From positions 136,790,786 through 136,854,785 of the forward strand of contig OX104127.1 in assembly GCA_944470555.2 (NCBI GenBank): DNA of 64,000 bases. Direction: 5' to 3'. The DNA comes from Heterobilharzia americana. Its lineage: Eukaryota; Platyhelminthes; Trematoda; Strigeidida; Schistosomatidae. Shown one piece after another: positions 32,901 through 47,900 of this stretch. How positions within the stretch are numbered: the first letter of the stretch is position 1; each line of letters opens with the position of its first letter. The notes beneath the pieces are model-generated. The model searched no databases. It was not told where the DNA came from and saw nothing but the letters and a program-made list of their open reading frames with translations. The translations under genes were made by a program, and so were the position numbers.

Positions 32901-35900
32901 TGATATCGGATGTAAAGTGTTTATGGACATTAAAGCTTATCATTCATTCAACATAACTGTTGGCATGTTTTGAATCCATCGAAGACTTCCAGTAAAGCAG
33001 CTATTTCTGAAGAAATCAGGTTTTAAAACACTAACTCATAGTAATATTATGAAAAATAATGTACTCAAAAAATTCAGAGAATTAGTGTATCTTTATCTTT
33101 TATCTTTTGAGGACACTCACCTAAACATAAGAATGAGAATGAACAATTTTCATATAACCGAAGGTGATAACCAAAGTTCTCTTTTCTCTATATAAGAATT
33201 ATCACTAAGATTCCTGAGCTAAATATATAAATTATGTAAAGTACGTTTAGTTTTTACTTTAGAAATTATTCATAGAGAAGTGTATATACATTCAACTGAT
33301 TCTCTAAATCATCAAAACAAAAGATCTAATGCATTTACAGTCAATACATGGACGTTTACATTCACATAGAAGCAACTAATATATGGTGCTGATTGAAGAT
33401 AAATCAATTCAATATCCTTTCGGAATAGAAATAGTTACAGAAACATTGATTCATTCATCTTCAGACACGACAAGAGAAGATATTCGCATTATGCAACCAA
33501 TAGTGAAACATATTATCAGCAAACTACTAATGATGATCAAATGAGTCCAATTGTAGATGATTTCATCACTACAAGGTAATCGAATCGATCCAGATGGCCG
33601 GTATCATGTAGACTATTGATCGAAATATATAGAGCAGGTTTGCGGTGTGACTGCTGAGCTAAGTAACGTGATATTACGTGTGCAACACACATAATGAATA
33701 TCAAATATTCACCCTGATTATCAAGATATGTCGAAGAAGACCATAATACCAACATAATAGAAGGCAATATATCTCAATGAAGCATACATTTGAGCCATTT
33801 CATTTGACTGGTAGTCAGTAATCTTAATACCGGTGATTGAAGTCTGTAATTGAACAAGTATTAAGTAATTAGCACTGGTTGATGGGTAGTGTTTACATAG
33901 AAAGGTCAGTAGCTTCATAGTTTCTTCCAGCAATGACTTGTTGGTCGCAATAACCAATAAACCATACTTTATATGGTTTTAGATTCTATGATTAATTTAT
34001 AACGACCCAAATAAACCGTCGGCTTTATCCTTCTAACCAAAGTGATTTGATAGCAGTTACTGTCGTATTTATTGATGCCTGGTAGCACAATGTTGGCCGA
34101 AATAGGTTCAAGTTAGAAAAAGCCTCGAGGCGACCAGACTAAAACACGCCGTCAGTGCATGAAGTCCTTTACTGTTCATTTGAACCGTGTAGGGGTTCGG
34201 TTCAGACTAACTGGTTGGGGGTCCGCGGGACAAGAGAAATCAGTGGTTGGAGACTTTAGGTGATATACCTCAGAACCGATGTCAGTGATACAGACGCATA
34301 CACACTTTATTCTCACACTAACCGCTATACGTAATTTCATTGTCTTCTCATTCTTCCTTCTGCTACTACTTTCTACTACTGCTTCTTTCGACCTACTTTT
34401 CTTTCCTTCTTCATCTATTTTATTGCCTTGTTACTTTGTGTGCTGATATGAGGTGTTACAACTTGGACCGTTACACAGTAATGCCTAGTCTTGTGTTGAT
34501 CTTGATGATAATGATTCATTGATGCAGTAATTGGCCATTAGCTTGCAGTAGTACGTTAAACTTATGCAAGCAAATAAATATATGCTGTTCATACCATTCG
34601 GCAGTGTATTGTATCGATTCACGCCAGTCGCTACTGGATAGGTCAAACTTTCGTTGTCGAAATATGACATTCGTTTTAGCGAAATGTTTGACCCTGTGCT
34701 TTCACTTACTAATCTGCAAATCTTATATCATCATAACACATGGTGGCAGTCATACTACTTTTTGTTTTCAGAATTGGTTCCTTTTGTTTCGAAAAGCTAT
34801 AGTGTTTTTCATTTCGAATTTATCTGGATAGGACCCAGCTGCTCGATTACGTCGTCTTAGAAGACGACGAGGAGAGGGCGTTGGCAAAGACAGTAAATGT
34901 GTACTTGAAGGTATGCAGCGTATAGCCAAAGAGAAGGAAGAGCTTCTTGAACGAAAGGAACATGAAGCTGAAGAAGAAACACGTGAATTGGCAGCCAGAC
35001 GTTGGCAAGATCTTCTGGCCAGACCACGACTGGATTACACAGGGATTTTTGATGAGGCATGTGAGCTTTGAGTTTATACGATGTATTGTTGTTTACCTAC
35101 ATTTGTAAAAGTGATCTCGAGAGCTTTTTGTGCTCTATCTCTCAGATACCTTTGATATTTGATAGGGTACTCTAACACTATGATATCTATCCTGTGTCGA
35201 AACGTTTTTTCATGATATTATTAGGATCGCTACCGTCAGTCGACTCAGGAATTCTATGTTTGAACATTGATATTTCTAATTCATTGTTGAACTGAATGTG
35301 ACCATGTCCACTGGTTAATTATTTTATATTCGTCTTAGTGACTAGCACTGAAATCCAAGACGCGCGTTTCGTCCCACTTAGGACTCGATATCTGGATTCA
35401 CCTAGACTCTAGTGACTGATATTGTTCCCACTGAGACTCGAACCCATAACTTTAAACGCCAAAGTGTTATCCATTGGGCCGCTGGGACACAAGAGTCACC
35501 TCTTGTGCAACGAATACTAGCTACTGTTTGAATGTTCGGCAGTATCCAGTTATCCGCATAGAGGAGCCCTGTCGACAGAATTTAAGCGATTCGACCCTGT
35601 ATAGCGAGGAATGGGGTTCGAATCTTAGTGGGATCGACATCACCCACTGGGGTTTAGGTACATTCAGTTAACGAGTCACAAGTAAGACGAAACGCGCGTC
35701 CTGAATCCCACTAGTAGTCACCAAGATGAACGCAACAAATTAATATTCAGCTGTATCGAGGCATAGGAATCCATCTGGCAACATAGGTCGAGCATTTCGA
35801 CCCTGCATATCAGTGGGAAACTTTAAGTATCAGACAGTGATTATTGTTTCGTTTCACCAAGGTTTACTATGTATGGAGATTCAATTCTAAATTATGCCAT

Positions 35901-38900
35901 ATGGATTAGATGATTTGATAAGATCAAAATAAAATTTCTTATAGTTTATTCTACAGTTGTTTATGTTTTCAGTAACTGAAAGAAATATCCGTGTTTCAAG
36001 TGAAGAGATAGAATTTACGTCAGGCATGTTAGTGTATTGGTTCAGAGTGAGAAACTTAAAAATTGTCCTATGGAGTGGGGAGTCTTTCAGAAGAAAAACT
36101 CCATTAATCTGAATAATAATGACAATAACAAAAGGAACTAGAAACATGGTTGGTAAAATTAGGTGAGGTATAGGTAGGCGTTGATTTGCGATACTCCTGA
36201 AGAACATTAGGAACATAAAAGGAGATATGGTAACTTTTGTAGCTATTCATCGTCAGTTAACAGTTAGGCATGGAGTTTACTGTTATGTTTTAGAAACTGC
36301 TATGCCGCTAACGATGCACGGATATCGACTTTCAGCCAGCAACATTCAACAAATTCCAAGTTGATTCCTCCTAACCTGACTAATTAATGGAAAAGACATG
36401 GTGGTCATATAGAAACGTGTATTGGGGTCGAAAGACCGAAAATAAAAATCAGGGAAAATACAGTTAATATATCTAGTGTCAACCTTTTACTCAGCGCCCA
36501 ATATTTGCCATACTACACGATCAACTCTTGATCATAGTTTGTATAAATATGTACGCAGTTCGCTGGTCGCCGGTTGGAATCCGGCCGCGGTCCAGATTTT
36601 CACCTCACCTGCAATCATCATCCGGTATAAAATAATACTGTTGACTGGACAATCCACCGTCTATCTCTCTGTCTATCTCACTGTAAGTGTTATAACATGA
36701 AATATATTTTGATTGGCCCCTTTCTCCAGACTAGACTTATCTCAGTATCCATATGTCATTTACACTGTTGCTTCAAACTAAAAGCCAGTTAACTTTTTGA
36801 TTCATTTTTTGCTGCTTGGATCTTCTTTTGCACCACTGCGTCAGTTTCCATGTTCACTTGATTGTTGATTTATTTATTTGTCCCTTGGCTTTCTAGTGGA
36901 AAATAGGGCTCCAGTAGCATGTCGCCACTTCACTCTCTTCCCTTTTGAACCTGGCTCCACCACTGCCCAGAAACTTTCACTTCTTCCTTAGACGGTCTCC
37001 TCCATGCCACCCTCACCTCAGACACCCAACTCGTCGTTTCCCCTTTGGATTCCACTGGACAGCCTGACGTGGCTTGTGATGTCCCCAAATGGTCTTGTCA
37101 GTGTATGCCCAATCCAATCCAATCCAATCCATCTCCACTTTCTTCTAGTACATATATGTTGGGTGATGGGTTCTTGGTTGGTTGGCTGGTTGGTTGGTTA
37201 GTTGGTTGGTTGGTTGGTTGGTTGGTTGGTTGGTTGGTTGGTTGGTTGGTTGGTTGGTTGGTTGGTTGGTTGGTTGGTTGGTTGGTTGGTTGGTTGGTTG
37301 GTTGGTTGGTTGGTTGGTTGGTTGGTTGGTTGGTTGGTTGGTTGGTTGGTTGGTTGACTGTCCAGAGTTTCTTGTTGCTTATTCTTATTATTGTGACCAT
37401 CTGATCTTGAGTATTGAGTGAGTGTAGGTGTCAGCTGTTGATGATGTATGTGTGTGTAGTTTGTTGGGAATGCTTTTGGTGACACGCCAAGTCTCTCAAC
37501 TGTAACATGGAAGCACTGAGTTAGTTGACTGACATTCGTTTTGAAAATCTGGATCTTGTTGATGCTTTCTGCTGAGTGGAGTGGATTAGATCTGCACACT
37601 GATTATTTCAGATTGATACAGTGAGGCCTGTGTTGGTGTCTTTCGGATTGTGGCTGACTTTGAATTCCTCATGTGTGCGTGTGTTGCTTGTAGTTGAGAT
37701 GATGCTGCCTTGCCTAGGTAGGTGGAAAACACAACTTGCTTTAGATTTCTCCCATTGATGTTGATTGGTGCTTGTTGTTGTTGTTGGTGGTTGGTTGGTT
37801 GATTGGTTGGTTTGTTGTGTATCTTCATCACCTGTGTGTTGTGTGCATTCACTTGAAGTCGTGTTTTGGCTATCCTACCTCTTCTATCAACTTGTTGGTT
37901 TTTTGCTTGTAGATCTTTGAGTTTGTGCGACATTAAACATAGCTTGAAGTGTTTATCAAATATAGCCTGGAGGTTTCACTCCAGGTGAGCCATACTTTGC
38001 AGACACGAACACTTAAATACCTGTAGCCTTATCATTGTTTACATTCGATTGCCATCTCTTATAACTGTGAAGTGAGATAACTCAGTGTTGTGCACTTTCT
38101 ATATCATCTTATTCGTAGATGGCATAACTTGACAAAAATAGAAAGTGCTAAACTCATCATAGTGTGTCGTTAAAGCTGTTTGAAAATGAACAGATTAGGT
38201 ACAATCTATAAGGTAATTTACTGTGACTTCTTGTTTTTCTTGTCTGGCTTTTTCAAGCCAATAGTTTTCGCTAGTGTGATACCTCCAAACCCTATACTTT
38301 ATGGCATTAGTCTCCTTGGTACCTCTATCAGGCTACAAAATATGACCGGTTCGAGGTTGCACCTAATTTACTGGTGTTTAAAGCGTTCGCGAAGGATAAA
38401 ACCCTTATCAGCGTACACTTGAAAGGTTGAGTTTCGTTAAGTTCCCAGTTCTGAAATGCTCATCACGTGTAAGCTTTATTTGTATGTATACTACTGTGGG
38501 ATTGTTACTGAGCCACAGCCTTATTTTTTCCTATATGGCGGGTGTTGCTCTTCAACATACCTCGGACCCTACATTTATTTGTTATCAGTACTCATCGGAT
38601 AAATTTACACGTGTACTCATGTTGCCTCATCGATTGGGACGTAATTTCCTCAGCGCTGCAGTCGAAGATGCTACTGCTCATCTATTTGGAATACAGACGA
38701 TAATAGAAGACATACCGGCCACTCATTAAAGAGTAATCATTGCTAATCACTTTCAGCTAGTTGTTCCAAGACATAGTACTTCATAACATCGTGTTATTTA
38801 TCTTCATTACAGAATTACGACACGACTGTGTCACTACTCAAGACTAGGTCACTATTTGAGTGCCTAATAGTATAATTATGCTGCAATTATTTGCAACCTG

Positions 38901-41900
38901 TGAAACCTTGATATATATCTCATAATTCATTTATTAGCTAAGTGTGATCGAATGTCATCCAGTCATTTTAAGAGATGAGAAACTGAATATTTCGTTTCTG
39001 TTTTGTTTTCTATGGGTTCGGCCTTACATACATGTTTGTTTCAGGGATACTTTTCGAAATTGGTGAATTGTTCACAGTACGGATCATATTCCGATTTTTG
39101 TTATTATTTATCGCAACCTCAAGTATAACCGTACAGTTTATCAAGTTCGAACCTATGCCATTTCTTTGTGCCCAGCTATGTTGATAAGTTACTGAAGTTC
39201 AGATTGGTACCTTGTAGAGTTATGTCTCTTGATAGCAATTAAAGCGATATTACAATTCTCAGTTTCGATTAAATTCGCTTAGTCATTAGATTCAATATGT
39301 TATGAACACACATTAGAAAAGAATGTATATATTGAAGGAGTGACCATTTGTCACTTGAAGTGGCTATCGTGGCTCGGTGGCGTAGTGGATAACGCTCTGG
39401 CGTCTGAAGAGATCGCTCCCCAATCCGAATCCTGGTGGGAACAGCATCACTCGCTGGGAGACAGGTACATCCAGCTGGGTCCTAAGCAGGACGAAATGCG
39501 CATTCTGGATTCCACTGCTAGTCACTATCCATCATTACTATATATATAATTAGAACAAAGGTAATATCGAGGCATCCGCATAGGAGCCCATATGCCAATG
39601 GAGACCGATCAATTCGGTCCAATCAACGACGGTATAATACAAGCAATTATACTAATCTACATTTTTGTTTTAATTTTTATACAATATTAGGATACCGGTA
39701 TAAGTGTTGGTGTACAAATTTGGGAGTTGGATCAGTTCTATCCTAAACGTGTTGAAGATGAAGTATTACAAGGTAATCTGTTCAATGGAGATTGTTATGT
39801 TGTATTACAAACTTCACTAAATCATAATCAAGTATTAGAATGGACTATATATTATTGGATTGGGTCTCGTTCAACAAAAGATAAACAAACGTGTGCAGCT
39901 ATTCACGCTGTAAATTTACGTAATTTCCTTGGAGCTGAATGTCGAACTAATCGTGAAGAAGAAGGTGATGAGACTGCAGAATTTTTGGCTTTATTCGGCG
40001 GCAATCTGATTGTACTAGATGGTGCTCGTGGTGAAACCGGATTTATCCATGTTGAAGATGATGTTGTAGTTCCTAGATTCTACAGGTATTTGATACGAAA
40101 TGGTTTTATTTTCCATTGTCCTACGACAATACAATATATAAGAATAGAAAAATTTAACTATATCAATTTCTCAGTTAGACAGATAGAATCAACATTGAAC
40201 CTAGCACAGAATTACATCGATTTGTGACTTCCCACACTTGACAGTAGTACACAAAGAACAGGTAATTAGAAGAAGAGTGATATCAAAGTAGACAAAGTTG
40301 TGTGTGGGAATAAACAATTTAAGATAACGGTTATTACGAATATCCGAGCTTTAGAAGATGTCAAGGAGTGAATGCATTTGCATCATTGTGATCGATTTTC
40401 ATCCATGTCACCAAGAGTCTTCAACTACTGATTCCTTTCATCTCTCAGACCCCAACCAACTAACCCGCACCCTCCACGCGGCTCAAACCAACAGTCAGAG
40501 ACTTCATCGATTGATACCATGTCTTCGTCTGGCCACCCTGAACCCTCTCCCTACCTAACCCTACGTCCTCTAGGACGGCACGTTGAGGTAGGCGATGTCT
40601 TAGCTTGCGCAGTACATGTCAAACTATTTCAGTCGATGAAGGTTCACATTCTCATCGATGGTCTTGTGTGTTTTGTCTAGTAACTGACTTCAACATTGCT
40701 GACAATGTGATTCCACTAGACGTGAGTATTGCCAAGAAGACACATGTTATCAAACACTTGTAACCACTTCGTATCTTCTACTTTTAACGGTCTTCTCACA
40801 GCCGTATAAAAGGACACAACGGACTACAGGCCAGTGTATTCGTCTTTTGATAGATAGTCGTAATACCTTGCTGACGCCACAGGTGACGCCAGTTGGCAAA
40901 TGACAGACGAGACTTCTGTATTCAACTTGAGATCTCTTCAGCAACCAGACTGTTCGAGCTAATGCAACTCCCCAAGTAAGTGAAATAGTCGACAAATCCC
41001 ACCACTTCACTCCTTATCGTTAAACTGGAAGTAGTTTCAAACAAACATCCTCAGTTAAATGTAAATTAAAGTTTATTTTGTTGATTAGTCTGTTTTAATA
41101 ATTGTAACATTTAATTATGAGCAACTAAAAATAGACACCTGAGACTATATAGAACTACTACTTGAACTTAAGGCAACAGTTGTATTATTTACTCTATATT
41201 CATTAGGTTGTATGTTTACCTAGTCTGCGGACGTACCAGTGCTTAATTATTTTACAACTCAGGTTATTATTACTACATTATTTGTCCCTTGGGTTTCTAG
41301 TGGAAAATAGGGCTCCAGTAGCATGTCGCCACTTCACTCTCTTCCCTTTTGAACCTGGCTCCACCACTGCCCAGAAACTTTCACTTCTTCCTTAGACGGT
41401 CTCCTCCATGTCACCCTCACCTCAGACACCCAACTCGTCGTTTCCCCTTTGGATTCCACTCGACGGCCTGACCTGGCGTGTGATGTCCCCAAATGGTCTT
41501 GTCAGTGTATGCCCAATCCAATCCAAAATCCATCTCCACTTTCTTCTAGTACATATATGTTGGGTGATGGGTTCTTGGTTGGTTGGCTGGTGGTTGGTGT
41601 GGTGGTTGGTTGGTTGGTTGGTGGTTGGTTGGTTGACTGTCCAGAGTTTCTTGTTGCTTATTCTTATTATTGTGACCATCTGATCTTGAGTATTGAGTGA
41701 GTGTAGGTGTCAGCTGTTGATGATGTGTGTGTGTAGTTTGTTGGGAATGCTTTTGGTGACACGCCAAGTCTCTCAACTGTAACATGGAAGCACTGAGTTA
41801 GTTGACTGACATTCGTTTTGAAAATCTGGATCTTGTTGATGCTTTCTGCTGAGTGGAGTGGATTGGATTAGATCTGCACACTGATTATTTCAGATTGATA

Positions 41901-44900
41901 CAGTGAGGCCTGTGTTGGTGTCTTTCGGATTGTGGCTGACTTTGAATTCTCATGTGTGCATGTGTTGCCTGTAGTTGAGACGATGGTGTGTATGTAGGTT
42001 GGTGAGGGAGACAACTTGTTTTAGATTTCTCCCATTGATGTTGATTGATGCTTGTTGTTTTTGGTTGGTTGGTTGGTTTGTTTGTTGTGTATCTTCATCA
42101 CCTGTGTGTTGTGTGCATTCAGTTGAAGTGGTGTTTTGGTTGTCCTACCTCTTCTATCAACTTGTTGGTTTTTTGCTTGTCGATCTTTGAGTTTATGCGA
42201 CAAGACGTTAGACATGAATCATCATGGGTGAAATCCAAATGGTTTAAGGTCTTTTCATTGGTCAACCAGCATACGCCCCTCTTTTCACAGCTCCTCACGG
42301 TTTGTTGCGTGATGTAGTTGAGTCCAGTCGACCAGAATGGGGAAGATGATCGATGATAGTATGTGGCAGCCTTGTCTTATTTTGTCTTCACTTCATAGGT
42401 GTCACTGAGCTTTCGATTGTGAATCACTTGACTGGCATGTAGCATCATATAGCACATAGTTGTTGAATGAGGTGGATAAAGGTTTGTGACACTGAAACTT
42501 TTTAATGCTGTCAAAGGCCTTTTAACAGTCGATGAAGTTGCGATAGAGGTTGACTGCCACTCTGTGCTCTGTTCTACGATGATGCGTGGCGTAGCGTTAC
42601 AGTTTGATCGACTCATGATTTGTTCTTACTGAAGACAACCAGACAGCTTATTCCGGTCGTAATTTTGAATGGAGAGCATCTTTTACTCTCTGCAGTATGA
42701 TGCTCCTTAATATTTTACTTGGGGTGGACAGAAAGAGGAGCATGATTTATCCAGACTTCGGTCTCCCTTGTTTTGGAGTTCACCAAGATCGCCCTTCTTC
42801 CAATTGATCAGCAGGTACTTTCCCTTCCTTTCTTTCAAACCTTTTGCAGCAGTGGTGTGAGGATGTCCGCTGCTGATGTATCTGCATCTTTTCTCAGTGC
42901 TTCAAGAGGAATTCCATCTGGTCATGTTGCTTTCTCGGCTCTCAGCAGCTTTATGGCTTTCAGGACTTCACTTCAGCTATTGTCGGAGGGCTTGTGTTCA
43001 CTGATAGTTCTGTGGCTGAGCTGCATTTGGGATTTTATGGACTAGTTGTACTTGGTGGTAGTGGTGCTGGTTGATTGAAGAGTTTTTTGAAGTTGTTAGC
43101 CGATCGTTTCCTTTGTTTCTCCTGTTTGGCGGTAACTAGTTTTCCTTCACTATCCTTCATTGGTTTGATGTGTACTGTGTTGATCTCGTCACTCGCACAT
43201 AGTAACCTGGTTATTTGATATGATGTTGTCAGGTGTCTGTCTCTCTTACCCGTAGCTTGTTCTTCTTGACTTTTCAGTGTTTCGTAGAAGTAAGTGTCTT
43301 TTGTTTTTCCATGCACTCTTCTTCACTTCTTTGTCCATTGTAGTGTTTTGTAGTTTGTGTTCTCAGTTCCTCTTTTCGTTGTTGATCCTTGCACTGCACT
43401 GTTTCATCTTGTGCTTCACGATTTTCCTGTGCCTGCTGTATCAGCTTTGATGTGTCAGTGTAGATGCATTCATTGTCTTGTTTGTTCTTCCTTGCTAACA
43501 CGGTTATGTAGGTTTGCTTCCACATGGCTGTCGAAGAGTTCGAGTGTTGTAGTACGCAGGTTTGTTCAGGAATGTTGCTTAATTTCTCCGATTTTGTGCT
43601 GACGATTGACTGATGTGAAGATGTGCTTTGTAGCTTTGTCCTTCAGTTTAGTTTCTGTGTTGGTGTTGAAGTTGAAGTTGAGCTGTGGTTGTCTATCACC
43701 AGCTTTATTGAATTGAAGGCTTTGAACTTGATTTGAAGATGGCTTTCTGAAGGCTTTCACCAACTGGCATTATTTCGTCTCTCTGATTGCAGTGAGGAAT
43801 AAGTTTATTTTTATTTTTTGAATTTTCTTTGTGCTTTGAAGTTTTTTATCGATTGGATTCATTTTACAGGGTAGGTTTGCTAGCGTTCGCTCAGTCTTCC
43901 CTCTGTATTCGGGCTTAGGACCGGCTAGTAACTAGGGAACTTGTTACCTACGTGAGGTTAACTCTGGTTATACGTCGGTGAAAATCGTACTTGTTACCTT
44001 GCCTTTTTAATTTTGTGAGAATACTAGCTTACTTTACGATTGACGTACCTGGAAATAGGTTTTCCGATAGTTGGTTACAGGAATTGCTCTGGCTGTATAT
44101 TGTAGAATATTTTGTGCAGATAGTGGACATATATTTTAAGTTGGGTAGGTGTGTTGTAACACTCACCTCTTCCACCCTCAACACCACCACCTAACCACTT
44201 TATATATGCATTGTGTTTTGAACCGATTTGATGCTATAGCCAAAACTTTTTTATCTGTATGTTTTGCATGAAATAAATCACTTCTCGTCTGAAGTAAACA
44301 CCTCTAACTTGGATTTCTCATTCCATAGGTTATTTGGTACAGAGAAACGATTAAAAATTGTTTCAATGCCATTAACTCATCTCAGTTTGGATTCTAAATT
44401 CAGTTACCTACTTGATGCTCAGTCTCATCTTTACTTATGGATTGGTAAAAATTCTCGTTCAATAATACAAACTAAAGGACGATTGTTAGCTGAAAAAATA
44501 TCAGTTCGTGAACGTCGTGGTGAGGCATCAATTCATATAGAGCCAGAAAGTCGTGAATCCAATGCATTTTGGGCAATTCTTACTGGTGTCTGGGTACCTG
44601 CTCCACTACCGAAACCAAGTACTAGTTCAGATCAAAAAGATCAAGCAGTAAAATTCACAAATAATCAAGAAGAAATTAGAGAAATCACTTATTCACCTGC
44701 TCCTGTCATCCAACCACCAGAGACAGGATTACGTGATTTTATTCCTACTGATTGGCAACTACCTCAACCAATTTTATATGATGTTCAAATGGGAAGGGGC
44801 TACTTAGAGTTACCTCAAGTAAACTGTCATCTATATTACTAACTGTTTATAAATGTTAAAAATTTCTATTGTCAAAATTAGAAGAAGACATATAAGCGGG

Positions 44901-47900
44901 CAATATTGTTTTCAATTAGCTGTCATCAGGCTCTATGCTAATATGCATAAATTTACTTATATATAAAACATTAAACTAATCATGGTGGATTCTTTAGTCT
45001 GTGGTAACTAGAACATGTAGCATGCAAATAGTAGATATCTAGACAATGATAACATTAATTTACCGAATGATGATTGAAGGTGAAAAGAAAATTCGGACCG
45101 CGACCGGATTCGAACCAGCGATCACCTGGTTTCCGACCTTATTCTCTACTAAATGAGCTACGAGGTACTAGCAATAATAATAATTATTACCATCTCGTTA
45201 GTGATAAGAATACTGAGAACAGCAAAGTACTACAAACATTTAGCGAAACAATGCTGATCAAAACGTAGAAAAATAAAAGTTACTTACTACTAAAGGATGG
45301 AATATTTTGTAGATAATAAAGTCTAATCAAATAAATAATCCCACTTTTATCATATACTTGGACCTCGTAGCTCAGCTGGTAGAGCATTGGCTCAGGAACC
45401 CGGTGATCGCTGGTTCGAATCCGGCCACGGTCCAAATTTCCATCTTGCCTTCAATCATCACCCAGTATAAGTAAACGTGTGTGAAAGGGGTGAAAAAAGG
45501 GGAAAAGAATGGAAATTAAATGTATCTTTGAAGTTATTTATTAGGTTTTCTCTGGCTATTGCAGAGATAAAGGCTATACAAACTTTTTTCTACACATTAA
45601 AGACTAGGTTTGTTTTCTTTAATCCCAATAGCTGTAGGTATGTGTAAAATGCGAGTGTGAATTATATTCGAAAGATTTTGTGGAATGCGATAATGATTTT
45701 GAATGCTTTGTCTTGTCTATTACATGACTACGTCGACCAAATGTGACAGAATTGAACTTCTTATTGACTTCACTTGTCCTTTTCGTAGCCATGACAGTAG
45801 GTGCTCAGGAACATGTTTGTTAAGCTGATACTTGTACACCCAAAATAGCTTTCTCCGCAAGAGCAGCTGAATTGATAAATGCACATCAAAGTGACAGAAC
45901 TGGGCAGCTTGTCTTTTGTCTGATCAATAACTATCAGCCGACTAGAAAATGATAAGCAGAGGTTATCAGCATAAAAGGTTCTTCTAATAGCTGTAGATAG
46001 CCTATAGAATAGAACTTCACCAGGTACGTCCCCTTTAGATTGGAACTTCATAGATATTGATTTTTTTGAGAAATCTTTGATCAGATTTCCTACTCATTTT
46101 ATTCATGTGTCTCTTGATAAAAAACTATGGGGTATTCCATTTCTAGCAACATATTACGAAAGTGTTCTAACTTCTTTTGTATCAAGACATCGATCAGATC
46201 CTACTGCTTTTGTTTGCTAGACATTATTGGACTTTTTTTATATAGAATGAACACAAAGTTAAGGAAATGTATGTACTGACCCGTAGATGTTATCTTTCTG
46301 TACACTCTTCTACTGATTGACCCATCTTCTCTTCTACTCAATAGGACATGTAAATAATGTAGCATATTTTCTTTTCCTTCTTCACAAATGAAAATGAGAG
46401 AAAGATGCACGCATTGAATTTTCTTAACAGTTCGTTTTTGTGGATGTTTTGATAAAAAGACGGTGGAAATCTCGTCAATATAAATTTTATACATATGCAG
46501 ATCAGCGATGACATCTTTCAGTGGACAATCCTCAAGTTTAGCAAGAAAAAATCCAGCTAATATCGTGCCTAATGGTGAACCCATGGCAATTCCATCAATT
46601 CCATATGTGTCATTGAAACGAAAATGTACATTTATGGTCCATCATAGAAGTAATTGGTTGAGAATATCTTCTAGAAGTCCAATATTAATCTGTGTTTCTG
46701 AAATCTGCTGACAAATGAATTCTACTGTTTCTAAAAGTGGTACATTGGTGAAGTAATAATGCCCTGATTTGAACTCTTGGCTTGCTGATGGTTGTCATAA
46801 TTTTCAAAACCTTTTACAACCAACTTATGTTTGATGACTTTAACGTACAAGCGTTTTAAGGGATTTCTGATTTCTATTCATTCATAACCTCAGATTTCTC
46901 AAATCTTATCCCCTTATTGCAGCCATCGTAAAGAACACTTCATTATGTTTTGTTTAGGTGGAACTCGAAAACGGTGTTTTATCGAAACGTTTATTAGATT
47001 CAAAACATGTATATATCTTGGATAGTGGAGGTCAGTTATTTTTATGGATGGGTGAGAAATCCTCGAAATTCCTTCGATTTGCTGGTTATAAACTAGCATT
47101 ACAACTGATGGGTTTAATGCCTAGAAATCGTTTAGGTGGACTGGAATTATTATTTACTGAAGCAAATGCATCTGAAGCTTGTCGAGCATTATTGAGTGAT
47201 GATCAAGTTGAGTGGTGGAATGATTTTACAGATTCATTGTTGCAACCATGTACTCAAGGAGCTGAAACTCAAGTAAGTGAATACTTTGTTTAGTTGTCTT
47301 TGTCAGTAAAATTGATTTCTTGTAAGCATGACAACAAAATGCGGTTTTTTTTTTACTATTACCATCAAACTTCACTTCGTGTTGTAGAATTAGTGAACGA
47401 TTGTTCCCTGGGTTCTACGTCTGTCCTATTGGAGTACATTCTAGGTTTGGAATGGTCACAATTGTCTTCCTGGTTCTGAAAAACCTGAAAAAATACAGAC
47501 AGTCGGTTGTTTATTAATCTGGTTTCAAGGTAGTATTACTGCTCTTGACGTGTAGATAACGGAAAGCTTTTCGAGTACATCCCATTGGTACAACAAGACT
47601 CTAGATGTGCATCTATCGTCCTTTTGAAAGTATCAGTGGATGAGGCTGTAACATCCGCTGAAGGAAGGGCGTTCCACAGTTTACAAACCAACTGCAAACG
47701 AGTTAGCACGGATCTTTGCACGTTCTCTCTCATGCTTTCCTCTTAACGGGTGGCCCTAGGATGGAGTTTCTGATTAAAGCTTTGAAGGGATCTGTTCGAA
47801 TGAAGGAGATTATGGCCAATGGGGTACATGATGATTATATCCCCTCTGATCCTCTGGTATCGTACTGGATGTAGCTTAAGAGCGACTAAGCGGTCTAGGT

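Noticed and set aside
35887..36216. 109-codon open stretch on the - strand with a hydrophobic start
   Set aside because: Inside a FLII intron, no motif or splice site, codon use not distinctive.
37045..37599. Long open frames of repeated GWLV or NQPT on both strands
   Set aside because: Translation of the (TTGG)n tract in an RTE copy; a tetranucleotide repeat is open in several frames.
38180..38729. Two consecutive + strand frames of 80-100 codons
   Set aside because: No family resemblance, no acceptor/donor arrangement that joins them to FLII exons.
45361..45432. Possible true tRNA gene
   Set aside because: D and T arms are good but the acceptor has two mismatches, the anticodon stem pairs poorly, and it continues into the family C SINE tail.
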